DNA of 64,000 nucleotides from Nostoc sp. PCC 7107. GTDB taxonomy: Bacteria > Cyanobacteriota > Cyanobacteriia > Cyanobacteriales > Nostocaceae. Under the pieces are notes generated by a model that saw only the letters and a list, made by a program, of their open reading frames with translations, had not been told where the DNA came from and ran no database searches. Where the stretch lies: positions 2,095,001 to 2,159,000 of the forward strand of contig NC_019676.1 in the NCBI RefSeq assembly GCF_000316625.1, read 5' to 3'. Position 1 is the first letter of the stretch. Every line of letters begins with the position of its first letter. The translations under genes and the position numbers were made by a program. Below are positions 18,274 to 26,630 of the stretch, piece after piece.

Positions 18274-19281
18274 TCATTCATCACTAATCAGCAGGACAAT
18301 TTTACCTGCGATCGCGCCAGTTTCAATTAATTCATGAGCTTTTGCTGCATCTTGTAACGGAAACTGATGATTCACTTGAATTTTCAACTTCCCTTGTTCC
18401 ATCCAACTCCCGCACTGTTCTAAAATTTCTGCTTGATGTTGCAGACTTTCATCCATTCCCAATAACATCGGTGTCAACATTAACTCCAAGCCAATGCGGA
18501 GATTCCGATTCCTCGCAATTTTCCACACAGTATTCGCATCAGGTTCCAGAATCGACACAATATCGCCATACACCCGCACTGCTGGAAAGGTTTTTTGAAA
18601 AGTTTCTCCGCCAACAGTATCAAAAGCTAAATCTACTCCTTCTCCATTAGTCCAATCTAAAGTTGCTTGGGCGAAGTCTGTTTGTTTGTAAAAAATTGGA
18701 TAATCTGCGCCAAGTTGTTGAACAAACTGCGCTTTTTCCTGAGAACTCACTGTTGTAGCAACAGTAGCATTTTTAAGTTTAGCTAATTGAATTGCAACAT
18801 GGCCGACACCACCAGCACCAGCATGAATTAACACCTTTTCTCCTGGTTCCAATCTTCCCCGTTCGTATAAAGCTTCCCAAGCAGTAATTAATACTAACGG
18901 TGCTGCGGCCGCTTCGGTAAAAGACACAGAAGCAGGTTTACGCGCCACAAATCGTTCATCCACAACCGTATATTCTGCATAATTACCTTGGTGTTCGCCT
19001 AAGCCACCATAGCAAAAATATACTGCGTCTCCCGGACGAAACCGCTGTACACCAGCACCGACAGCTTCAACAATACCTGCACCATCACATCCTAAAATTG
19101 CCGGCATTTTATCAGGGTAAAAGGTACCGCGTTTGCGAAGTTTCGTATCAATCGGGTTAATCCCAGCCGCTACCAACCGGACTAAAAGTTGCGTATTATC
19201 CAAAGGAATACTTGGGGTTAGTACTTCCTTTAATTGCAGTACTTCGGGACTACCAGCTGCTGTCATTAAGACTGCTTTCAC
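18274..19281 (-). CDS. Zinc-independent MDR-family quinone oxidoreductase
   Basis: A 335-residue medium-chain dehydrogenase/reductase of the NADPH:quinone oxidoreductase type. It has a GroES-like N-terminal domain (VRLVAAGINPIDTKLRKRG) and a Rossmann NADPH site (HAGAGGVGHVAIQLA near residue 155). The catalytic-zinc ligands of alcohol dehydrogenases are not evident. The start is GTG at 19281, supported by AGGAGG 7 nt upstream. It is the first gene of an operon with the pentapeptide-repeat membrane protein and the GNAT gene. The physiological substrate is unknown; reduction of quinones or enals is typical. Confidence 0.9.
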   Translation of the reverse strand: MKAVLMTAAGSPEVLQLKEVLTPSIPLDNTQLLVRLVAAGINPIDTKLRKRGTFYPDKMPAILGCDGAGIVEAVGAGVQRFRPGDAVYFCYGGLGEHQGNYAEYTVVDERFVARKPASVSFTEAAAAPLVLITAWEALYERGRLEPGEKVLIHAGAGGVGHVAIQLAKLKNATVATTVSSQEKAQFVQQLGADYPIFYKQTDFAQATLDWTNGEGVDLAFDTVGGETFQKTFPAVRVYGDIVSILEPDANTVWKIARNRNLRIGLELMLTPMLLGMDESLQHQAEILEQCGSWMEQGKLKIQVNHQFPLQDAAKAHELIETGAIAGKIVLLISDE

Positions 19282-19410
19282 AACGCTTTCCTCCTGGCTA
19301 ATGTTAGATGCTTGTTCTTTTGCAACTTTACCAGTATTGCTATGTGTTGGGGTTGTGGAAGTTTGATTGACTTATCCTAATCATCACTTAAATTTAATTA
19401 TGAAGCCATA

Positions 19411-19443
19411 AGATCCCCGACTTCTTTCAGAAGTCGGGGATCT
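19411..19443. repeat. Perfect 15-bp hairpin overlapping a gene end
   Basis: AGATCCCCGACTTCT, three loop bases, then its exact complement AGAAGTCGGGGATCT. The stop codon of the HTH-TPR gene (19427-19429) lies at the loop. No T-run follows on the minus strand. A degraded relative (GATCCCTGACTTCT...AGAAGTTGGAGAT) is at about 36413-36441. Confidence 0.85.
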
Positions 19444-20491
19444 CGCTATTTGAAATATTTGCCCTACTAACATTCCTCATAGCATTCAGTTTCCAAACTT
19501 CTAATTCTGGTAACTTCCATCGGATTTTATTTAATTGCTGGTCATGAGAGTAAGATTCCAGAAAATTTTGCCATGATAATATAGCTCCTGGTGTATCTCC
19601 CTGCGCTTCTTGGAATTGTGCTAATAAAGCATAAGCAGGCGCATAATCAATTTCTAATTCCAGAGATATAAGTAAATGTTGCTTTGCTTGTGGGTAAGAA
19701 TTTTGCTGAAAATATGCCCAACCAAGATTTTTATGTAATGCCGCTTTGACAGTGTTATCTTTTACCCTAGATAAAGTTGGCTCAATTAACTCTATCGCTG
19801 CCGCATAATTTCCTTGGAGAATTTCTAACCGCGCTAAATTATTAATCGCCGCATCAGCCACCCGGTTTTGATATTGCATAGCAATTTTATAATGCTCACA
19901 AGCCTCAATCCAACTATCTAATCTTTCATAAGTTGCACCCAAGTTATAGTGAGCCGAACCAAAATCTGGTTTCAATTCCACAGCAATTTTTAGATAAGAT
20001 AACGCTTTATGAAAATCACTATTTAAGTAATTTTCATAGCCAATTTTATTCAGAGCTTTAGGCATTTGTTTTTTCTCCTGTTCATTGAAATTAAAGCGCA
20101 GAATAAATTTGCTAAATTCCTCATTTATAGGTTGATGTGTTGACAGCAATTGCAAAATAAATTCAGTCACATTAGCATCATCAGCCTCTTCAAGTTCAGC
20201 TATGCTGACTTGATGTGTCAGTTGAGGTTGATGTTCACCGAGTAAGTCGGGTTTGTATTTAGCCACGAGTGTCACTAAGTCAGAGCGTTTGTAGCGACGG
20301 CTATCAGAATGTTCACTATTTAGCCTAAACTCCCGACATATTCTCTCAATAAATTTTCTGACACTAGCCTCACCAATATTCATCGCCACTGCTATCTCTG
20401 CATCCGTCTCGCCAGCTAGTATCCTTTGCAATACTTCTTTCCGTCGGCTTGTCAGTTTTTCAAATATCACCTCAAACTCTTGTTGATTCAT
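19427..20491 (-). CDS. HTH and TPR regulator
   Basis: A 354-residue protein. The N-terminal 85 residues (FEKLTSRRKEVLQRILAGET, IAVAMNIGEASVRKFIERI) form a LuxR-like helix-turn-helix of a type common at the front of cyanobacterial STAND and TPR proteins. Residues about 145-330 hold at least five TPRs (ALSYLKIAVELKPDFGSAHY, HKNLGWAYFQQ). No signal peptide or membrane span is present. It is probably a DNA-binding regulator controlled through a TPR partner; target and ligand are unknown. The last five codons come from a repeat hairpin, so the natural C-terminus may have been replaced. Confidence 0.85.
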   Translation of the reverse strand: MNQQEFEVIFEKLTSRRKEVLQRILAGETDAEIAVAMNIGEASVRKFIERICREFRLNSEHSDSRRYKRSDLVTLVAKYKPDLLGEHQPQLTHQVSIAELEEADDANVTEFILQLLSTHQPINEEFSKFILRFNFNEQEKKQMPKALNKIGYENYLNSDFHKALSYLKIAVELKPDFGSAHYNLGATYERLDSWIEACEHYKIAMQYQNRVADAAINNLARLEILQGNYAAAIELIEPTLSRVKDNTVKAALHKNLGWAYFQQNSYPQAKQHLLISLELEIDYAPAYALLAQFQEAQGDTPGAILSWQNFLESYSHDQQLNKIRWKLPELEVWKLNAMRNVSRANISNSEIPDF

Positions 20492-20840
20492 ATTTTGCTG
20501 TTACTAGCCTCATATTCTACTCACACTTGTGACTATGTTAATAGAAGTTAATGCTGATCATCCTCTGTAATTAGACAGATGTAAATAGTACTAGTGTTTA
20601 GAATGCTTATTAAGTAACGCTTTGAGCTTTTATTTCTCTAAATTGGCTCATAATAACTAGTTTAAAGTTGTTTGATTTTAATTAAAAGTATTTATACGTA
20701 TTTATATTTATATTGAGTTGTATGAAAATTTCAACTTATGATTGACAGCTATACGCTGCCAATGTCACGCTTGTGATTAATATTTTGAGTCACAAGCTTA
20801 TTATCTCTATTCCAATCCAAGGTGACAACTTCGTATTATT
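20492..20840. other. Divergent intergenic region
   Basis: About 350 bp of AT-rich DNA between the HTH-TPR gene and the AbfB-domain gene. Presumably it contains both promoters. I see no operator-like repeat that I would stand behind. Confidence 0.4.
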
Positions 20841-21392
20841 ATGAAATTTAATTGCCTGAAAAAGCTCTTGAGTGTTGCAACTTTAAGTGTGTCAGTCAGT
20901 GCTATCCTTCTGACATCCACATCTACATCAGTTTTTTCCCAAAGTAAAAGTAAATCTAGTTTCTTTTCCTTCAAATCATATAACGCTCCCAATCGTTATA
21001 TTCGGCATAAAAATTTCTTGGGCTATTTAGAACCAATCAACAATGACCTGGGAAGAAAAGACGCAACCTATAAACTTGTTCCAGGATTAGCAAATAGTCA
21101 ATGCAAGTCATTTGAATCTGTAAACTTTCCCGGTCATTTTTTGAGACACGAAAATTTAAGGCTGAAGTTGGCAAGAAGAACTAATCAGCAACTTTTTAAG
21201 GAAGATGCTACTTTTTGTATTGTGAATGGACTCTTTGGTAACAATACTTCTACTGTTTCATTTGAATCATTCAACTTACCCGGACACTATATACGACACA
21301 AGAACTTTGAGTTATGGGTAGAAGCAGCAGATGGAAGAGACATCTTCAGACAAGATGCAACGTTTTATCGCACTAACCCTCTATATCCGTAG
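20841..21392 (+). CDS. Secreted AbfB-domain protein
   Basis: A 183-residue protein with a Sec signal peptide (about 1-34: KKLL start, hydrophobic core, SVFSQS). The rest is an AbfB-type beta-trefoil, the arabinose-binding domain first seen in fungal arabinofuranosidase. Three related lobes carry the phrase S-F-x-S-(Y/V/F)-N-x-P-(N/G)-x-(Y/F)-(I/L)-R-H, for example SFESFNLPGHYIRH and DATFYRTNPL. There is no catalytic domain. It probably acts outside the cell as a sugar-binding protein. It stands alone, with small ORFs downstream. Confidence 0.85.
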   Translation: MKFNCLKKLLSVATLSVSVSAILLTSTSTSVFSQSKSKSSFFSFKSYNAPNRYIRHKNFLGYLEPINNDLGRKDATYKLVPGLANSQCKSFESVNFPGHFLRHENLRLKLARRTNQQLFKEDATFCIVNGLFGNNTSTVSFESFNLPGHYIRHKNFELWVEAADGRDIFRQDATFYRTNPLYP

Positions 21393-21424
21393 CGAAATAC
21401 TTGAAATAAACCAACTTATTAGGC

Positions 21425-21535
21425 GCGATCGCCATCATGAATTACCCAGAGTTTATCATGCGATCGCCCTGGTGAATCAGCCTTATTTTTTCATGCGATC
21501 GCCTTCATGAAATACATCAAAATATGTGCGATCGC
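21425..21535. repeat. HIP1-headed repeats spaced about 35 bp
   Basis: GCGATCGC begins at 21425, 21460, 21495 and 21528, giving spacings of 35, 35 and 33 bp. The bases after each of the first three copies are related (CATCATGAAT, CCTGGTGAAT, CTTCATGAAA). Weaker relatives (GATCGCCCTCCCGAATCAG) occur at about 22684-22702. Confidence 0.75.
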
Positions 21536-21624
21536 TCTTAGCACTTAACTTTTTTTAGAGGCATACATAGCTCACTTGCAGAGAAAACACAAATTTAAAT
21601 AATTGAAAAAAGTTAACACTAACA

Positions 21625-21792
21625 ATGGGAAAACTAATAGGACAAACGCTAACTGTAATAATGTTTGTTTTTGGCTCTGGTACGGCAATAGTAGGTCTTA
21701 CAGGGCAACAACCTCATATTATGACTGGTGGTTTAGTGATGACAGCTACATCCATAAGAATGGGCAAAGAATTTTTTGATGGCGTTTTTTAG
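21625..21792 (+). CDS. Small membrane protein, 55 residues
   Basis: ATG at 21625 to TAG at 21790-21792. The protein begins MGKLIGQTLTVIMFVFGSG and has one or two hydrophobic, glycine-rich segments (VIMFVFGSGTAIVGLTG and IMTGGLVMTATSI) followed by a charged tail (RMGKEFFDGVF). I do not recognise a family. The coherent hydrophobic pattern and the similar neighbour at 21929 support it; the lack of a strong ribosome binding site weakens it. Confidence 0.5.
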   Translation: MGKLIGQTLTVIMFVFGSGTAIVGLTGQQPHIMTGGLVMTATSIRMGKEFFDGVF

Positions 21793-21809
21793 TAATTTTT
21801 TATTAAATC

Positions 21810-21900
21810 AGGATTTACGCAAAATTAGGAAAAAACGAACCGCAAAGGACGCAAAGAACACGAAGTTATAAGAGTTTGAGAGAGTTATTGCGTAAGTCCT
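21810..21900. mobile_element. MITE-like element, 91-bp copy
   Basis: Ends AGGATTTACGCA and TGCGTAAGTCCT form terminal inverted repeats with one mismatch. The interior (CCGCAAAGGACGCAAAGAAC, then GAGTTTGAGAGAG) resembles the 118-bp copies at 54359 and 62669. It carries no coding capacity. It lies between two small ORFs. Confidence 0.75.
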
Positions 21901-21928
21901 AATTAAATTAAGATTAAACAGGAGTGTA

Positions 21929-22096
21929 ATGAGCGTTGATTTATTAATTTTATCATTAATTTGTGCGTCGTTTTTTGCTTGTGTTTCTATGCAAATTGCA
22001 CAAGGAAAGGGTAGAAACTCAGCACTGTGGCTTGTACTTGGATTTCTGTTTGGAATTTTTGCAGTTATCCTTGTGGCTATTTTACCAACTGCATAA
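21929..22096 (+). CDS. Small two-span membrane protein, 55 residues
   Basis: ATG at 21929 preceded by AGGAGTGTA, a good ribosome binding site, and ending in TAA at 22094-22096. The protein has an N-terminal span (LLILSLICASFFACVSM), a short polar loop (QIAQGKGRNSAL) and a second span (WLVLGFLFGIFAVILVAILP). That layout is typical of small bacterial membrane proteins of unknown role. The next gene starts 76 nt downstream, so cotranscription is possible. Confidence 0.65.
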   Translation: MSVDLLILSLICASFFACVSMQIAQGKGRNSALWLVLGFLFGIFAVILVAILPTA

Positions 22097-22172
22097 GAGT
22101 AATTTTGAAATTGTTCAGTGTAACGAAAAAGTTGCTAATTTGAAAAAAATGTTGACAAGGAAAAATACCATC

Positions 22173-22547
22173 ATGAAAAATTTAAAATCTGTTGGCTTGC
22201 TCATTGTTTTTGGTACTTTAATCTCTAGATTTATAGGCTATCCAATTGCACTAGCCAGCGAAATCGAAAAACAAGATATTATTCTCTCTGCCAATGGTGC
22301 AGCTGGATCTGAAGATTGGGAATACAATGCTTCAAGAGGACAAGGTTGGGTTAGATATAAACTTGATTGGCAACCTGATGTTCGTATAAAGAGCGTGAGT
22401 GGCAAATGTGTTGATAACTGCAAGAATGATGCCAGAAAATTTCAATATAGACTCGCATTAGAAAAGAAAAAAATAATTCTTTATATGAAGGCAACAAATG
22501 AACTACCAGGACTCATTCGGGTTGAAGTGAGTGCTGTTATAGACTAA
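22173..22547 (+). CDS. Small secreted protein of unknown function
   Basis: A 124-residue protein from the ATG at 22173, chosen because it gives a proper signal peptide (MKNLKSVGLLIVFGTLIS...ALAS, cleavage near residue 27) and AAGG lies upstream. A frame extending back to 21963 overlaps the preceding small gene and is not protein-like. The mature part is polar with two cysteines in GKCVDNCKND, probably a disulfide, and beta-strand character. No family recognised. An inverted repeat with flanking A and T runs follows at 22606. Confidence 0.6.
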   Translation: MKNLKSVGLLIVFGTLISRFIGYPIALASEIEKQDIILSANGAAGSEDWEYNASRGQGWVRYKLDWQPDVRIKSVSGKCVDNCKNDARKFQYRLALEKKKIILYMKATNELPGLIRVEVSAVID

Positions 22548-22605
22548 CAAAATTAAATGCTAGTTATACTTATGCACTGCCGTTTGTTACTATAAATATA
22601 CTCTT

Positions 22606-22662
22606 AAAAAGAGCGATATCCCTCCTGAATCTCAACTATAATTTAGGTTGATCGCTCTTTTT
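22606..22662 (+). terminator. Probable terminator after the secreted-protein gene
   Basis: A 12-bp perfect inverted repeat, AAAAAGAGCGAT / ATCGCTCTTTTT, with a 33-nt loop and the T-run at the 3' side. The arms carry a partial HIP1 (GCGAT...ATCGC). The long loop lowers confidence. Confidence 0.5.
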
Positions 22663-22739
22663 AAATAAGCTGAATTTTTAGTGTGATCGCCCTCCCGAAT
22701 CAGCAAGGAAGGCTGAAGGTGATCGCGCTTCTAAAATAA

Positions 22740-23435
22740 GTCGAGTTTGTGGTGCATTGTATCTCAAAACTATCAGAAGTAAAAAGCGCAATCCAGCGAG
22801 AAGCAAAGCGCAGCAAGAACAAAATACCAGACTCAGAAATTCCCTAACTATGGATACTCACACCTACTTGCTCAAAAAGCATCATTTCTGGGTTTGGTGG
22901 ACAACTAAACTTAGACTGGGGAAAAGGAGTCTACTTCTTACCAAAACATTTCCGCACAGCGATCGTGGTAATTCATCAGTTACCATATACGCTAGAAACA
23001 TTATGGGTAAGACTTTTAGGACGTGGGAAAGTACAACGCCAAGCAATTGATGAACTAACTGGCCTACCAACAAATCATCCGTTCCAGAGAGTGACGCTAG
23101 AATTACTCTATAGTCTGCAACAAAACTTGAGCATCAATCAAAATATAGAAGTCGATGATCGGGAGTTAGTGATGAGATTAGCACCACTGTATCAACAAGA
23201 CAGAGAACGCGCTAGACAAGAAGGTTTACAACAAGGGTTACAACAAGGAGAACAACAGCTAATTCTACGTTTGTTAAATCGGCGTTTAGGAGAAATAGAT
23301 ATATCTTTAATCGAGCAAATTCAAAGACTATCTATTGAAAAATTAGAACCGCTAGGGGAAGCATTGTTAGATTTTGCCACGGTGGCAGACTTAAAAGTTT
23401 GGTTAAGTCAACAGCAAGATATAACTAATCAGTAA
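22740..23435 (+). pseudogene. Rpn/DUF4351-type PD-(D/E)XK nuclease-family pseudogene
   Basis: One frame carries a continuous similarity to the C-terminal two thirds of cyanobacterial Rpn-like DUF4351 proteins. It reads SAIQREAKRSKNKIPDSEIP, a TAA stop at 22845, then LWILTPT, GKGVYFLPKHFRTAIV and LLGRGKVQRQAIDEL, a Gln-rich hinge (EGLQQGLQQGEQQ), and the DUF4351 tail (LILRLLNRRLGEIDISL). The stop replaces what is usually a Tyr codon in IPYLWILTP. The N-terminal nuclease core is missing: the frame closes at a TAA at 22737. A GTG at 22965 could still express 156 residues including the whole DUF4351 tail. Confidence 0.75.
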
Positions 23436-23562
23436 ACTATTAATGTTGATTAAGTTGGAGCGATCGCACATTCGTACTTGTGTCCTCTATCACTTGTGCC
23501 GCTTTTATCTTTTATAGAAATTGTAAACAACAAACAGCATAGTTGAATCTGGTAGATTAGCC

Positions 23563-23596
23563 AAAAAAAAGAGAGGTAAAACTATTTACCTCTCTT
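23563..23596 (-). terminator. Rho-independent terminator of the rbc operon
   Basis: On the minus strand an 11-bp stem AGAGAGGTAAA / TTTACCTCTCT with a 4-nt loop is followed by a run of eight T. It lies about 57 nt past the rbcS stop, the expected place. Confidence 0.9.
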
Positions 23597-23652
23597 CTTT
23601 TAAAGATTGAAACCACAGGTATTAGGAATTTCACCCTTTACCCGTAACTTTT

Positions 23653-23982
23653 TCAATATCTGTTGGGTTTGTGAACAATGAAGCTGAGAACTTGACACTG
23701 CTTAATGTTGTCAAAACCTACAACACGGATGTAGTGTGTGGGATATTGAGAACGGCAGGATTGAACCTCAGCCAATACTTCACGAGATGTTTTAGCGCCG
23801 AATAAAGGCAACTTCCACATTGTCCAGTAAAATTCGGTGGGTTCAGAAACTTCGTTGAACTCAACACCTGGAATGTAGCCTTGGCTCAAAATGTATTGGA
23901 CTTGCTTCTCAATTTGAACGTCAGAAAGAGGAGGTAAGTAAGAAAGGGTTTCGTAACGACGCTCTTTTGGTAGGGTTTGCAT
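23653..23982 (-). CDS. rbcS: RuBisCO small subunit
   Basis: A 109-residue form IB small subunit, which caps the L8 core of the CO2-fixing enzyme inside carboxysomes. The start [20 protein letters not shown], the segment [13 protein letters not shown] and [11 protein letters not shown] are all standard, and the length matches cyanobacterial RbcS. It is the last gene of rbcL-rbcX-rbcS, 56 nt after rbcX, and a strong terminator follows. Confidence 0.98.
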   Translation of the reverse strand: MQTLPKERRYETLSYLPPLSDVQIEKQVQYILSQGYIPGVEFNEVSEPTEFYWTMWKLPLFGAKTSREVLAEVQSCRSQYPTHYIRVVGFDNIKQCQVLSFIVHKPNRY

Positions 23983-24038
23983 AGCTGGTGATAATGGGTT
24001 GCTATTTGAAAATAAGTACTTATGCTTACCTAACTGGA

Positions 24039-24437
24039 TTAATGATCCCAGTCAGTATCGGAAGTTGTCTGCTGTTCTGATTCAGGACTGGGGTTGGATA
24101 AACTCAGATGCGTCATGCGTTCTAGATGCTGGCGGCGTTGTTCCGTATTAGCTTGCTGAATACCGCTACGAACCATTTCTGGTAAAAACTCGGCTACCTC
24201 TTCAGCTATATGTTCTCTGACAGTCATAATCCGCAAGGCTAAATCTGGCTTTTCTCGGAAAAGTTGTTTAATATAAGCTTCTCCGTCCTGAACTTTGCCA
24301 GCGGAAAAATTTTGTAACCAGAATGCTAACGGTGGATTCGTTTCGCCTAGCTGTGCCAATACAGTCATTAGCGCCTGATAAGTCAGGTAGCTTTGGAGCG
24401 TTTTGGCTGTATCCTTCGCTATTTGCTTGAGATTCAT
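24039..24437 (-). CDS. rbcX: RuBisCO assembly chaperone RbcX
   Basis: A 132-residue helical chaperone. RbcX dimers bind the C-terminal tail of newly folded RbcL and help form L8 cores. The N-terminal [20 protein letters not shown], the central peptide-binding groove ([19 protein letters not shown]) and the acidic, polar tail are family features. It lies between rbcL and rbcS, as usual in Nostocales. The 90-bp spacer from rbcL contains an AT-rich inverted repeat. Confidence 0.97.
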   Translation of the reverse strand: MNLKQIAKDTAKTLQSYLTYQALMTVLAQLGETNPPLAFWLQNFSAGKVQDGEAYIKQLFREKPDLALRIMTVREHIAEEVAEFLPEMVRSGIQQANTEQRRQHLERMTHLSLSNPSPESEQQTTSDTDWDH

Positions 24438-24458
24438 GCTTGACCCAGCCCAAATTTA

Positions 24459-24524
24459 AGTTAAAAGTAAAAAGTAATAAGTAAAAAGATTTTCTTTTAC
24501 CTTTTAACTTTTTACCTTTTACTT
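24459..24524. repeat. AAAAGT-type inverted repeat in the rbcL-rbcX spacer
   Basis: Short runs of AGTAAAA on one side (24461-24488) face CTTTTAC and ACTTTTTAC runs on the other (24494-24523), so the mRNA could fold into a long AT-rich hairpin. Such heptamer-like repeats are common in Nostocales spacers. It may set the relative amounts of rbcL and rbcX-rbcS mRNA. Confidence 0.65.
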
Positions 24525-24529
24525 GATTA

Positions 24530-25960
24530 TCAGACGGTATCCATTGCCTCAAACTCGAACTTGATTTCTTTCCACAGTTCACAAGCTACAGCCAACTCAG
24601 GAGACCACTTAGCAGCTTCGCGGATAATGTCATTACCTTCACGCGCCAAGTTGCGACCTTCGTTACGAGCTTGGACACAAGCTTCTAAAGCTACGCGGTT
24701 AGCTGTAGCACCAGGCGCGTTACCCCAGGGGTGTCCCAGAGTACCACCACCGAATTGGAGTACGGAGTCATCACCAAAGATTTCTACTAGTGCGGGCATG
24801 TGCCAAATGTGGATACCACCAGAAGCAACTGCCATTACACCAGGTAGAGAAGCCCAGTCTTGGGTAAAGTAAATACCGCGAGACTTGTCTTGCTCAACGT
24901 AGTTTTCACGCAATAGGTCAACGAAGCCCATTGTGATACCGCGTTCACCTTCCAATTTACCTACTACGGTACCAGTGTGGATGTGATCACCACCAGATAA
25001 ACGTAGGGCTTTAGCTAATACACGGAAGTGGATACCGTGGTTCTTTTGACGGTCAATTACTGCGTGCATCGCGCGGTGGATGTGCAGTAGAACGCCGTTG
25101 TCACGACACCAACGAGCCAAGGTGGTGTTAGCTGTGAAACCTGCTGTCAGGTAGTCGTGCATGATGATGGGCTGTTTGAGTTCTTTCGCGTACTCAGCCC
25201 GCTTCAGCATTTCTTCGCAAGTAGGAGCGGTCACGTTCAGGTAGTGACCTTTGATTTCGCCTGTTTCTGCTTGCGCTTTGGTGATTGCGTCAGCTACAAA
25301 CAAGAAGCGATCGCGCCATCTTTGGAATGGTGCGGAGTTGATGTTTTCGTCGTCTTTGGTGAAGTCCAAACCACCGCGCAAACATTCGTATACAGCACGT
25401 CCGTAGTTTTTAGCAGACAGACCTAATTTTGGTTTGATTGTACAACCCAACAGAGGACGACCATATTTATTTAATTTGTCACGCTCAACTTGGATACCGT
25501 GAGGAGGCCCTTGGAAGGTCTTGATGTAAGCAACAGGAAAGCGAAGGTCTTCCAAACGCAATGCCCGCAAAGCTTTAAAACCAAATACGTTACCTACAAT
25601 TGAGGTTAAAACGTTGGTGATGGAGCCTTCTTCAAACAGATCCAGAGGATAGGCAATGTAAGCAATAAATTGGTTGTCTTCGCCAGGAACTGGTTCGATA
25701 TCGTAACAACGACCTTTGTAACGATCTAGGTCGGTTAACAAGTCTGTCCATACGGTCGTCCAAGTACCAGTAGAAGACTCAGCCGCTACAGCCGCAGCCG
25801 CTTCCTCAAAGGGAACTCCGGGCTGGGGTGTAACACGGAACGCCGCCAGAAGATCTGTATCTTTAGGTGTGTAATCAGGTGTGTAATAAGTTAGTCTGTA
25901 ATCTTGAACCCCGGCTTTATACCCAGATTTTGCCTGAGTCTTCGTTTGAGCGTAAGACAT
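24530..25960 (-). CDS. rbcL: RuBisCO large subunit
   Basis: A 476-residue form IB catalytic subunit that carboxylates ribulose 1,5-bisphosphate. The active-site segment [11 protein letters not shown] carries the lysine that is carbamylated and the metal-binding Asp and Glu. [11 protein letters not shown] supplies the catalytic Lys of loop 2, and the HIHRAMHAV and [10 protein letters not shown] segments are intact. Start [20 protein letters not shown] is the cyanobacterial norm, with GGAAGGA upstream of the ATG. It heads the rbcL-rbcX-rbcS operon, preceded by a leader of several hundred bases. Confidence 0.99.
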   Translation of the reverse strand: MSYAQTKTQAKSGYKAGVQDYRLTYYTPDYTPKDTDLLAAFRVTPQPGVPFEEAAAAVAAESSTGTWTTVWTDLLTDLDRYKGRCYDIEPVPGEDNQFIAYIAYPLDLFEEGSITNVLTSIVGNVFGFKALRALRLEDLRFPVAYIKTFQGPPHGIQVERDKLNKYGRPLLGCTIKPKLGLSAKNYGRAVYECLRGGLDFTKDDENINSAPFQRWRDRFLFVADAITKAQAETGEIKGHYLNVTAPTCEEMLKRAEYAKELKQPIIMHDYLTAGFTANTTLARWCRDNGVLLHIHRAMHAVIDRQKNHGIHFRVLAKALRLSGGDHIHTGTVVGKLEGERGITMGFVDLLRENYVEQDKSRGIYFTQDWASLPGVMAVASGGIHIWHMPALVEIFGDDSVLQFGGGTLGHPWGNAPGATANRVALEACVQARNEGRNLAREGNDIIREAAKWSPELAVACELWKEIKFEFEAMDTV

Positions 25961-26630
25961 ATCTATCCTTCCAAGATGTCACTCTTTTTACTTATCAAAT
26001 CACGTTTTGTACAACTTCCTCTTACCATTTTTCTTGCCCTCATCAGCAGAGGAGAAGATTAGGCACATTTTTTTAGAGGTCGTCTTCGCCAAAGAGCCGC
26101 AGTTTTACTTTGATTAACACTTGACTTTTCACCAGTGTTATGTATAACCAGGAATTCATGTCCTAGCGTTTGCGCCCTTGTTTGATGAAAAAATTTCTTT
26201 TATTTATTCCTCTTGACTCGCTAAACTTTCTCAGCCTCACTAAAAACTCTCTACTTTGCGGAAAGTATGAGATTATTCTCTTTGATATTCGGTTATTCCA
26301 GGAAACGAGCTTTCTAGCTGACATTTCCGCATCCGCACTCTTGCTGTGTTCTCAATTTATAGAAAACAGACCAGGAGAGAATTTTGCTGGATGGTGTTTA
26401 GTCGAGTAGTGAGCGAAAGACAATATTGCACACAACGTAATTTGTAACTTGTCTCACAATATATCAATAAATTGCATAAGTTATTCTTTGAAAATTTTTA
26501 ACTTATATATTTAAATTTGTTATTACATAAAGATTTAAACATTTTGTTACAACTAATTTACAAAAGTCATCTTTAATTGTATGGGAATGTAACTTTGTTC
26601 GTTTGTGATTTGTTTTTGTTTATTCTTACC
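25961..26630. other. rbcL upstream region
   Basis: About 670 bp without a convincing gene. The proximal 150-200 bp are the rbc leader and promoter. A frame of 79 codons on the plus strand (26170-26409) has no domain, no ribosome binding site and runs antisense to the rbc leader, so I do not call it. Confidence 0.5.
26137..26148. promoter_or_regulatory. Palindrome upstream of rbcL
   Basis: GTTATGTATAAC, two 5-bp arms around a 2-bp centre, lies 177-188 bp upstream of the rbcL start. It could be a site for a LysR-type RuBisCO regulator (RbcR/CbbR family), which bind imperfect dyads. It does not match the NtcA consensus GTA-N8-TAC. This is a weak call. Confidence 0.25.

Noticed and set aside
21963-22172. 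N-terminal extension of the small secreted protein
   Set aside because: It overlaps the better supported 55-residue membrane protein in another frame, and the signal peptide starts at 22173.
22757-23050. 97-codon plus-strand frame over the Rpn/DUF4351 remnant
   Set aside because: The neighbouring frame carries the recognisable Rpn/DUF4351 wording across the same bases, so this is a shadow.
26170-26409. 79-codon plus-strand frame upstream of rbcL
   Set aside because: Runs antisense to the rbc leader, no domain, no ribosome binding site.
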